A stretch of DNA of 36,743 nt from a virus: positions 1 through 36,743 of IMG/VR virus record IMGVR_UViG_3300047457_000542; one strand, given 5' to 3'. Position 1 is the first letter of the stretch. The number at the start of each line of letters is the position of its first letter. The translations under genes were made by a program, and so were the position numbers. Below, piece after piece: positions 14,050 through 20,532 of this stretch. The notes under the pieces were generated by a model. The model saw only the letters and a list, made by a program, of their open reading frames with translations, did not search any database and was not told the origin of the DNA.

Positions 14050-15693
14050 ATGGAACTGCGTGACTATCAGGAACAGGCAGTGAGCGCGGCTATGACAGCG
14101 ATGCGCGGCGGAGGTTCGACGCTGCTGGTAATGGCGACAGGTCTCGGCAAGACGATTGTCTTTGCGGAGATCGTGCGGCGGTACATGACGCAGGGCACAG
14201 GTCGGCGCGCGCTGGTGCTGGCGCATCGGCAGGAGTTGATTCATCAGGCGGCAGACAAGATTCGCCGCGTGGTCGCCTGCGATGTCGAGATCGAGATGGG
14301 AGACATGAGAGCGCGCGAAGACTTCTACAACCGCTCGCCAGTCATCGTGTCGAGCGTGCAGACGCAGGTCGCGGGACGCGGCATCACGCAGCGGATGCAC
14401 AAGTTCAAGCCCGAGCAGTTCGGCATCGTCATCATCGACGAGGCGCACCACGCGGTCGGCGCGTCCTATCGCAAAGTGCTCGATCACTTCGCGCGCGGCG
14501 GTTGTCGCGTTCTCGGCGTGACGGCGACGCCTGATCGCGCAGACGAGGCAGCACTCGGAAGCATCTTCGATTCGGTCGCGTATGAGTTCGGCATACGCGA
14601 GGGCATCATAGGCGGCTGGCTTGTGCCGATCATGCAGCGACTGGTCAGTGTGACATCGCTGGACTTCAGCGCGTGCAGAACAACCGCAGGCGATCTGAAC
14701 GGCGCAGATCTCGATGGTGTTATGCAGTACGAGGAAACGCTGCACGGCATGGTCTATCCAACGCTGGAGATCGCAGGCGATCGACGCGGCATCATCTTTG
14801 CGGCGAGCGTCGCGCACGCCGAGCGCATCTGCGAGATCGTCAATCGACACAAGGCTGGCAGTGCGGTCTTTGTCTACGCGAGCACGCCTGCAGACGAGCG
14901 TCGGCAACTGTTCGCGGGCTTTGCAGAGGGGCGCTATCAGTGGCTGGTGAATGTCGGCATCGCGACCGAGGGGTGGGATGACGCGGCGCTGGACGGTCGA
15001 GGCGTTCAGGTGATTGCGATGATGCGACCGACCAAGAGTCGCTCGCTCTACTGTCAGATGATCGGTCGTGGCACGCGGCCCCTGCCGCGCACGGTCGATG
15101 GCATCGCGACAGCCGACGATCGTAGATCGGCAATCGCTGCGAGTGCAAAGGCGAGTCTCACCGTGCTTGACTTCTGCGGCAACGCAGGTCGGCACCGTCT
15201 TGTTCATGTTGCCGATGCGTTGGCTGGCAAGGATCCCGACGAGATCGCTGGCGACATTGCTCGCCGGCAGATGAATGAGCAGGCGCACGGGCAAGATGTC
15301 GATGCGCTTGCGTTGCTTACGCGCGCAGAGGTGCAGGCTGTCAAGGAGCGCGAAGCGCAAACGCGAAGAGGTCTTGTAGTCAAGGCTGGCTATCGATCGC
15401 AGGAGATCAACCCATTCGCGTTGATCGATCTCGCTCCGAATCGCGAGATGCAGACGAACGGCATTCCTGCAAGCGACAAGCAACTGGCAGTCCTGCGGCG
15501 ACTGCGCGTTGGAATCCCGGCAAACCTAACGAGGCGCGAAGCAAGTCAACTCATTGACGCAGCGATCGCAACGCCATCGCCTGCACAGGCGTACACGCTG
15601 CAAAAGCACGGGCTTGATCCCGCAGAGTTCACGCGACGCACTGCAAGCGAAGCGATCGACGCCATCAAGGCAGGAAGGCAGGTGCAGCGATGA
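14050..15693 (+). CDS. SF2 (DEAD/DEAH, UvrB/Rad25-like) helicase, 547 aa
   Basis: Clear superfamily-2 motifs are present: the Q/I region LRDYQEQAV, Walker A ATGLGKT (29-35), DEAH (130-133), TATP (158-161) and QMIGRGTR (motif VI, 336-343), giving two RecA-like domains over about 350 residues. The C-terminal 190 residues are an extra region of helices ending in SDKQLAVLRRL and related segments, as found in phage helicases of the RadD/YejH type. It should unwind or remodel DNA at replication or repair forks. ATG 14050 follows AAGGAG (14039-14044). The stop overlaps the CsrA-like start (ATGA). Confidence 0.9.
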   Translation: MELRDYQEQAVSAAMTAMRGGGSTLLVMATGLGKTIVFAEIVRRYMTQGTGRRALVLAHRQELIHQAADKIRRVVACDVEIEMGDMRAREDFYNRSPVIVSSVQTQVAGRGITQRMHKFKPEQFGIVIIDEAHHAVGASYRKVLDHFARGGCRVLGVTATPDRADEAALGSIFDSVAYEFGIREGIIGGWLVPIMQRLVSVTSLDFSACRTTAGDLNGADLDGVMQYEETLHGMVYPTLEIAGDRRGIIFAASVAHAERICEIVNRHKAGSAVFVYASTPADERRQLFAGFAEGRYQWLVNVGIATEGWDDAALDGRGVQVIAMMRPTKSRSLYCQMIGRGTRPLPRTVDGIATADDRRSAIAASAKASLTVLDFCGNAGRHRLVHVADALAGKDPDEIAGDIARRQMNEQAHGQDVDALALLTRAEVQAVKEREAQTRRGLVVKAGYRSQEINPFALIDLAPNREMQTNGIPASDKQLAVLRRLRVGIPANLTRREASQLIDAAIATPSPAQAYTLQKHGLDPAEFTRRTASEAIDAIKAGRQVQR

Positions 15694-15884
15694 ATGGGCT
15701 AGTTCTGACACGCCGCAGCGGCGAACGGATTCTGTTTCGTGATGGCAGCGGGCACATCGGCACGCTGACCATTGTCGCCGCAGAGTTGAATCGAGTCTCG
15801 ATCCAGTTGGAGTTTGGCAAGCACATCAGAATCGAACGCGCCGAAGTGGCGCAGAAGGGACGACAACTTGACAAGCGAGCATGA
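15690..15884 (+). CDS. csrA: CsrA/RsmA-family RNA-binding regulator, 64 aa
   Basis: The sequence opens LVLTRRSGERILFRDG, matching the CsrA N-terminal strand (consensus LILTRRxGExIxI), and continues with five short beta strands to IRIERAEV. Here R50 corresponds to the RNA-contacting Arg44 of bacterial CsrA, in the HREEI box. Size and strand pattern fit the family. CsrA dimers bind GGA motifs, often in hairpin loops over ribosome sites, and change translation or mRNA stability. In a phage this could redirect host metabolism or control the phage's own messages. It overlaps the helicase stop (ATGA) and the next gene starts inside it. Confidence 0.83.
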   Translation: MNGLVLTRRSGERILFRDGSGHIGTLTIVAAELNRVSIQLEFGKHIRIERAEVAQKGRQLDKRA

Positions 15885-16077
15885 GCGCGTGCAGGTCAAC
15901 GATCTCGTCTTTGTTCGTGCGCGATACATGGGCACGAAGGACGGCGACTGGCTGCTACAGCCCGTTGACGCGGCTGGGCGTGATGTGTTGACGGCAACCG
16001 TTTGGACGACACCTGCAGTGGTCGTCACTGCAGAGGAAGTCCGAGAGATCATCAAGTCGAAAGGAGCAAAGCGATGA
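15868..16077 (+). CDS. Small hypothetical protein, 69 aa (TTG start)
   Basis: I place the start at TTG 15868 because AGAAGGGA (15853-15860) lies seven bases before it; an earlier in-frame TTG at 15814 has no such site. The product has a beta-rich core (VQVNDLVFVRARYMGTKDGDWLL, then DVLTATVWTTPAVVVTAEEVREI) reminiscent of a small OB- or SH3-like fold, but no family can be named. It overlaps the CsrA-like gene by 17 bp and its stop overlaps the primase ATG (ATGA), so it belongs to the helicase-CsrA-primase operon. Confidence 0.6.
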   Translation: MTSEHERVQVNDLVFVRARYMGTKDGDWLLQPVDAAGRDVLTATVWTTPAVVVTAEEVREIIKSKGAKR

Positions 16078-16922
16078 GGTCGTTCCAACTGATCGACAAG
16101 CGAACCGGAGAGGTTGTCTTCGACGGCATCGAAGCGTCACGCAGGCAGCCGTGCTGGGTGTGTGAGCGCGAGCATGACACGCCGTCGTGGTGTCTGGTTG
16201 ATGTCGAGCGACGCGTGTGCATCTGCCCGAGAGTCGAGAGTGGCAAGCGCATCGGTGACGCAGGGTGGTGGCATGGCCCGGAGTCAAGCCCGGGCCGCGT
16301 GATCGAGTGGAAGCCGAGCGACACGCCAGCCGTCGACTTCACGCAGACATGGGAGAGATGTCGCGAGAAGGTCACGACGGTCGACTATGTGCAGCTCGCC
16401 GAGACTTTGGGGATGCGACCGATCGACTTCCCTGTGTGGGTCGATCTCGGTGCCTACGGCAACTCGTGGGCGTTCGCGATGCACGATCCGCACGGCAAGG
16501 TGTGCGGCATAAAGTTGCGACATCGAGACGGCAGCAAGTCCTGTGTGCGAGGGTCGAGGCTTGGGCTCATCAAGCCGCGCACTTTCGACGCAAGCAAACC
16601 GGAGGTGCTCGTGACGGAGGGCGAGTCGGATGCGCTTGTCGCTGCGTCTTGGGGATTCAACGCAGTGGCAAGACCGGGCGCGAAGTCATGCACCACGCAT
16701 CTTGAAACGCTGACGCGAGGCAAGGCGGTGACTCTCGTGGCAGATCGAGATCCAGCGGGCATGGACGGAGCAAGATTGCTGGCTGCGGATCTGCGAAAGC
16801 GATGCAAGGCGTGCAATATCGTGACGCCACCACCCGGCTACAAAGACTTGCGAGACTGGCACGGGGCGGGTGGAACCGCCGAGGATCTGGCGTGGTTGCT
16901 ACGCGCTGCACGAGGATGGTGA
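16074..16922 (+). CDS. Zinc-finger/TOPRIM primase-like protein, 282 aa
   Basis: The N-terminal 55 residues hold a cysteine cluster (C27, C30, C40, C49, C51) like a DnaG-type zinc-binding domain. The C-terminal half contains a TOPRIM fold: VLVTEGESDALVAA (catalytic E in TEGESD, 181-186) and LVADRDPAGMDGA (DRDPAG, 224-229). This fits a phage primase or a TOPRIM primase-like DNA-processing enzyme. No fused helicase domain is present; the separate SF2 helicase upstream may work with it. The start is fixed by AAAGGAG (16060s) and the ATGA overlap. A strong terminator follows immediately. Confidence 0.85.
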   Translation: MRSFQLIDKRTGEVVFDGIEASRRQPCWVCEREHDTPSWCLVDVERRVCICPRVESGKRIGDAGWWHGPESSPGRVIEWKPSDTPAVDFTQTWERCREKVTTVDYVQLAETLGMRPIDFPVWVDLGAYGNSWAFAMHDPHGKVCGIKLRHRDGSKSCVRGSRLGLIKPRTFDASKPEVLVTEGESDALVAASWGFNAVARPGAKSCTTHLETLTRGKAVTLVADRDPAGMDGARLLAADLRKRCKACNIVTPPPGYKDLRDWHGAGGTAEDLAWLLRAARGW

Positions 16923-16927
16923 TTCAA

Positions 16928-16960
16928 GGCTCACTGGCGAAAGCCAGTGGGCCTTTTTTT
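16928..16960 (+). terminator. Strong Rho-independent terminator after the primase gene
   Basis: GGCTCACTGGC (16928-16938) pairs with GCCAGTGGGCC (16943-16953) around a GAAA tetraloop, with a single T-G wobble, followed directly by seven T (16954-16960). This is the clearest intrinsic terminator in the window and it ends the helicase-CsrA-primase operon. Confidence 0.93.
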
Positions 16961-16974
16961 GTTTTCAGGTACGC

Positions 16975-17193
16975 TTGGCAAGCGTGGCAGACCCGCGCTG
17001 TGCCGAATGCGAAGCGAAACGCGCCGCCTGTGAAAAACGGGCGCAGCGTTGGATCTCATCGTTGTCGCGCACAGACGAGCAACTACGATTCCTTCTGAAT
17101 GTTCTCGATCATCACAGAGCACGCAACAAGCGACTCGCATGGGTCGAGCATCTGCGCGAGCGACTGCAGTGCCTGATCGACAATATCAACTAG
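16975..17193 (+). CDS. Small hypothetical protein with paired cysteines, 72 aa
   Basis: The frame is open well upstream, but a message starting after the terminator would use TTG 16975 (CAGG about 5 bases before) or GTG 16984. The protein has CAECEAKRAAC near its start and then one long charged helix (RSLSRTDEQLRF to RERLQCLIDNIN region). A cysteine pair plus helix could bind metal. The next gene begins three bases after the stop, which supports translation here, but neither the start nor the reality of the gene is secure. Confidence 0.45.
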   Translation: MASVADPRCAECEAKRAACEKRAQRWISSLSRTDEQLRFLLNVLDHHRARNKRLAWVEHLRERLQCLIDNIN

Positions 17194-17195
17194 CC

Positions 17196-17597
17196 GTGAC
17201 CGTATGGGGTCTGCCTGTCGCGCAGCCGCGTCATCGCGTGTCTTGTCGTGGCGGCTTCGCAAAGGTCTATCTACCTGCAGATCACGCGGTTCATGGGTGG
17301 AAGGAACTGATCGCAGAGGCTGCATCGGAGCAGATCGCAAAGGTCGGCGCAATGGAAGGCGCCTTGAGTGTCGAGTTGGACTTCATGTTCCCAGCGCCAA
17401 CTCGTCGCGCTGAAGGCACTTGGCGAGTCAAGAAGCCCGATCTCGACAATCTGACGAAGGCTGTCATGGACGCGTTGACCGACGCTGGCGCATGGCAGGA
17501 CGACGCGCAGGTGGCAGAGTTGCGAGCGCGCAAGAGATTCGGCAGCGGCAGCGGCGTCGACATCAAGATTGCTAGCCTCGACCTCAAGGTGACTTGA
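17196..17597 (+). CDS. rusA: RusA-type Holliday-junction resolvase, 133 aa
   Basis: The product begins VTVWGLPVAQPRHR, as RusA proteins do, and contains the acidic active-site region KPDLDNLTKAVMDALTDAGAWQDDAQV, which supplies the conserved aspartates (positions within about residues 85-115). RusA resolves four-way junctions made during recombination and before packaging. I prefer GTG 17196, just after the previous stop, because the family N-terminus starts there; the frame is open to ATG 17139 and beyond. The stop overlaps the HNH start by one base. Confidence 0.85.
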   Translation: MTVWGLPVAQPRHRVSCRGGFAKVYLPADHAVHGWKELIAEAASEQIAKVGAMEGALSVELDFMFPAPTRRAEGTWRVKKPDLDNLTKAVMDALTDAGAWQDDAQVAELRARKRFGSGSGVDIKIASLDLKVT

Positions 17598-18247
17598 TGC
17601 CTTGGAAGCCGCCAAGCGTGAACGCACGCAACAACCGACGATGGAGGCGGTTGAGTCAGCAAACGCGATCGGGCGAGCCATTGTGTCGGCTGTGTCTGTC
17701 TGCAGGCAAGATCGAGCCAGCGACGGTAGTGGATCACATCACGCCGATCGCCGAGGGCGGCACTCACGAGACCGACAATCTCATGCCGCTCTGCAAGCGA
17801 TGCCACGATGCAATCAAGACGCCTGCAGACAACGCGCGGATGACTCGCGCCATCCCAGTTGAGATCCGTCTGCTGTTCCCGTGTCTGCGCAGTGCATTGC
17901 CTGCCACGATCAATCTGGTCGAGTTACGATTCAGTCTCGCGCAGCGACTTGCGATTGCCACGGCGCATCAACTCGCCACAGCGGCTGCAGAAGGCGTCGC
18001 GAAAGCCTGTCGGGACGGTGCGATACAAAGCCGGGCCGTCGTGATTGTGCTGGACGATAGTCACCTTGCGGCGCGTCTCGTCTCCTGCTACGGTGCTTCG
18101 GTCGAGGAGATCGCGCACCATGCCGACGAAAAAGAGCAAGACGGGCCACACGCCGACTGGATTGAAGCGTTCAAGTCAACCGAGCGAGCAAGGCGAGCAG
18201 TCGAGCGGCGAGGAACGCAGGTCGATAGAGCGGGTTTCGTTAGTTGA
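17597..18247 (+). CDS. HNH endonuclease with long C-terminal extension, 216 aa
   Basis: Residues 30-72 form a classic HNH motif: CRLC (C30, C33), VVDHITPIAEGG (H47), NLMPLC (N61) and CKRCHD (C66, C69, H70). About 140 residues follow with no recognised domain. The last 43 codons (18120-18247) overlap the next gene in another frame. ATG 17597 has AAGG at 17586-17589. HNH enzymes in phages nick or cut DNA and often help packaging; this one lies between the resolvase and a DNA-modification cassette, 3.3 kb before the terminase. Confidence 0.85.
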   Translation: MPWKPPSVNARNNRRWRRLSQQTRSGEPLCRLCLSAGKIEPATVVDHITPIAEGGTHETDNLMPLCKRCHDAIKTPADNARMTRAIPVEIRLLFPCLRSALPATINLVELRFSLAQRLAIATAHQLATAAAEGVAKACRDGAIQSRAVVIVLDDSHLAARLVSCYGASVEEIAHHADEKEQDGPHADWIEAFKSTERARRAVERRGTQVDRAGFVS

Positions 18248-18701
18248 CTTGCGTCTTGACGATCGCAATGCCCGCGTTCACACGCCACGGAATCTTGAGG
18301 CGCTGGTCGCAAGTCTTCGGAGGTTTGGTCAGCAACGACTTCCCTTGGTTGATTGCGACGGAGTTGTGATTGCTGGTAACGGACTTGTCATGGCGGCTCG
18401 GCAACTCGGCTGGCTACATATTGACATTTTGCGCACTGACTTGCGTGGCGACGAAGCGCGTGCGTATGCAATCGCCGACAACCGAACAGCCGAACTTGCG
18501 GAATGGGATCGGCCGCAGCTGATCGACACGCTGCGCTCAATCGATGACCCTGACTTGATCGCTGCATCTGGATTTTCGGAACAGGAGTTCCGCGCCTTTC
18601 TTGCGAACATGGATCCGCCGACAGAGTTCAAGGATGTAAGTGAACCTGCCGCGCTCGACACAAAATGCCCCCGCTGCGGCTTTGACTTTCAGTCGTCATG
18701 A
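18120..18701 (+). CDS. ParB/Srx-like domain protein of the modification cassette, 193 aa
   Basis: A low-complexity basic start (MPTKKSKTGH...) of about 35 residues precedes a ParB-like domain (38-125): VSLVDLRLDDRNARVHTPRNLEAL, then LVDCDGVVIAGNGLVMAARQLGW (GNG box at 86-88) and DEARAYAIADNRTAELAEWD. The end carries CPRC (C183, C186). ParB-like domains of this GN-type are frequently encoded beside or fused to phage DNA methyltransferases. Its exact action is unknown: DNA targeting, nicking, or an ATP-dependent chemical step as in the related Srx fold. The start ATG 18120 has GAGGAG about 10 bases upstream. The stop overlaps the next start (ATGA). Confidence 0.78.
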   Translation: MPTKKSKTGHTPTGLKRSSQPSEQGEQSSGEERRSIERVSLVDLRLDDRNARVHTPRNLEALVASLRRFGQQRLPLVDCDGVVIAGNGLVMAARQLGWLHIDILRTDLRGDEARAYAIADNRTAELAEWDRPQLIDTLRSIDDPDLIAASGFSEQEFRAFLANMDPPTEFKDVSEPAALDTKCPRCGFDFQSS

Positions 18702-19492
18702 AGCCTGACATCAGGCGCGTCCTACTCGAGTGGGCGTATGCCATCAATCATCATGAATGTGCGGTGTTGCTTTCGGGCGGCGTCGATTCTGCTGCCGTGT
18801 GCTTTGCACTTCAGGAGGTCGGCAAGACCGTCGTCGCATACACATTCACTCTCGATGATCGCGAGAGTTCTGACTTTCTCGCCGCAAAGCAAGTTGCGAG
18901 AGTATTGCGATGCGCTTGGGTTCCAGTGCGCCTTCCGACTTCAATCAAGGCATTGCAAGAGGACATGATCCGACTGAGAGATCTCGGTGCAAAGTCGAAG
19001 ACTGATTTTGAATGCTCGTGGCCAATGATTTACGCATATCACGCAGCAGCACAGACAGTAGTTTGTTCTGGCATGGGTGCGGACGGACACTTCTGCATTT
19101 CAAAGAAAGGCATGATTCACTACCGCGATCGCATCGACGAGTTTCGGATGAAACTCTACGGCTCTCGGACATATGCGCAGCAGCACTTGCACCGTGCGCT
19201 TGCTAATGAACATCAGAAGGTTGCCGAACTACCGTTCCTGCTTGAAAAAATGAAAGCCGAGTTCATCGGCACAACTTGGGATCAACTGAACAAGCCAAAA
19301 CAAAAGCAGGCGCTGCTCGACGCCTTCCAGACTGAGTTCAAGAACATCAGAGTGCGTCCTCATACAAACTTGCAACTCGGAGACAGCGGCATCTCTGCGC
19401 ACATTGCGAAACTGCTTCGATCGGAGTGGAACTACCGTGGTCATCGTTCTGTAGTTGGCATTTTCAATCAACTGGTGGCGCGTGCATTATGA
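18698..19492 (+). CDS. Asparagine-synthetase-like PP-loop ATP pyrophosphatase, 264 aa
   Basis: The P-loop-like SGGVDS (26-31) identifies an adenylate-forming PP-loop enzyme. The later SGMGADGHF (124-132) corresponds to the SGxGxDExFGG box of asparagine synthetases, so I place it in that clade rather than with QueC, TilS or sulfurtransferases. The N-terminal glutaminase domain of AsnB, with its catalytic Cys2, is absent. The enzyme would adenylate a carboxylate and let ammonia or another amine attack. The second half is a charged helical region. ATG 18698 overlaps the previous stop (ATGA). Local GC is lower than in neighbouring structural genes, suggesting recent acquisition. In this cassette a carboxymethylated base is the plausible substrate. 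Confidence 0.82.
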   Translation: MKPDIRRVLLEWAYAINHHECAVLLSGGVDSAAVCFALQEVGKTVVAYTFTLDDRESSDFLAAKQVARVLRCAWVPVRLPTSIKALQEDMIRLRDLGAKSKTDFECSWPMIYAYHAAAQTVVCSGMGADGHFCISKKGMIHYRDRIDEFRMKLYGSRTYAQQHLHRALANEHQKVAELPFLLEKMKAEFIGTTWDQLNKPKQKQALLDAFQTEFKNIRVRPHTNLQLGDSGISAHIAKLLRSEWNYRGHRSVVGIFNQLVARAL

Positions 19493-20532
19493 AACCGACA
19501 TACGCGATTCCGACGATGGCTGAGATTCGACGGATTCCGTGGAACGGCTTGAAGGTTGTGAGTACCTTCAGTGGATGCGGCGGCTCATCGACGGGATACA
19601 AGATGGCTGGATGTCGCGTGCTTGGAGCGAGCGAGTTCATTCCGGTTGCGGCAGAAACCTATCGGGCAAATCATCCTGATACCTACCTCGACACGAACGA
19701 CATACGCACCTTGCAGGCTGACAAGTTCATGGACGCAATGAACCTGCAGCCCGGAACTCTTGACATTCTTGACGGATCGCCGCCGTGCTCGTCCTACAGC
19801 ACCGCTGGTAAGACAAGCGAAGGATGGGGCAAGGCGAAGTTATACAGCGGATCTGTCAAGCAACGAACTGATGATCTGTTTGATGAGTTCCTACGATTGC
19901 TCGCTGCGATTCAACCGCGCGCATTTGTAGTCGAGAATGTCGCTGGGCTCGTGCGCGGCGTAAGTCGCGGCGTCTTTTCGGAGGTCATCTCGGCAATGCG
20001 CGCAGCAGGCTACCGAGTCGCATGTCGGGTGCTCGATGCGCAATGGCTTGGCGTGCCACAACGGAGAGCGCGCACTATCTTCATTGGTCTGCGAACGGAT
20101 CTCGGGGTTGCGCCGCAGCATCCAAAGCCGTTCCCACATCGTTACACGCTCGCGGAAGCACTGGACTGCGACGCTGGCGATACATCCGACGCATCGATTG
20201 ATCGGTTTGCGATTGGGAGAGAGTGGGAGCGGCTCGGTCGGCCCGGGACACAAAGTGACAAATACTTCTCTCTTGTCCGCCCGCGACTTGATGAGCCATG
20301 CCCGACCTTCACGGCTGTGAGGCACGGTGCTGCGAAGGTTGTGCACCCGACAGAAAAACGAGGCTTCACGATCAACGAGCTGAAGCGCATCGCTGGCTTT
20401 CCCGCCGACTATGTCTTCACTGGTACATACGATGAGCAACAAGAGCGAATCGGCAGAGCAGTACCGCCTCTCATGATGAAGGCAATCGCTCTATCCGTCG
20501 CTGCACAACTGAAGGAGAGCAATCATGTCTGA
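19489..20532 (+). CDS. Cytosine-C5 DNA methyltransferase homologue with altered motif X (candidate carboxymethyltransferase), 347 aa
   Basis: The motifs of a C5-MTase are in order: I, FSGCGGSSTGYKMAG (28-41); IV, GSPPCSS with catalytic C100; VI, VVENVAGL (E149); VIII, QRRART (191-196); IX, TINELKRIAGFPADYVF; and X, GRAVPP (322-327). The target-recognition region between VIII and IX is short. Motif X is normally GNxVP; here R323 (codon 20455-20457) replaces the Asn that lies near the methionine part of SAM. An Arg there could bind the carboxylate of Cx-SAM. ATG 19489 overlaps the previous stop, and the next gene overlaps by 8 bp. An ordinary methyltransferase is the main alternative. Confidence 0.9.
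   Translation: MKPTYAIPTMAEIRRIPWNGLKVVSTFSGCGGSSTGYKMAGCRVLGASEFIPVAAETYRANHPDTYLDTNDIRTLQADKFMDAMNLQPGTLDILDGSPPCSSYSTAGKTSEGWGKAKLYSGSVKQRTDDLFDEFLRLLAAIQPRAFVVENVAGLVRGVSRGVFSEVISAMRAAGYRVACRVLDAQWLGVPQRRARTIFIGLRTDLGVAPQHPKPFPHRYTLAEALDCDAGDTSDASIDRFAIGREWERLGRPGTQSDKYFSLVRPRLDEPCPTFTAVRHGAAKVVHPTEKRGFTINELKRIAGFPADYVFTGTYDEQQERIGRAVPPLMMKAIALSVAAQLKESNHV

Noticed and set aside
13831-15483. Long minus-strand open frame (550 codons) opposite the helicase
   Set aside because: The plus strand has a complete, motif-bearing helicase. Antisense frames stay open by chance in GC-rich genes, and the antisense product is Arg/His/Ala-rich without a domain or ribosome site.
18698-19492. PP-loop gene as QueC (7-deazaguanine pathway)
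   Set aside because: No queuosine-pathway partners (folE, queD, queE, dpdA) are present, the SGxGADG box fits asparagine synthetases, and the neighbours act on cytosine and SAM.
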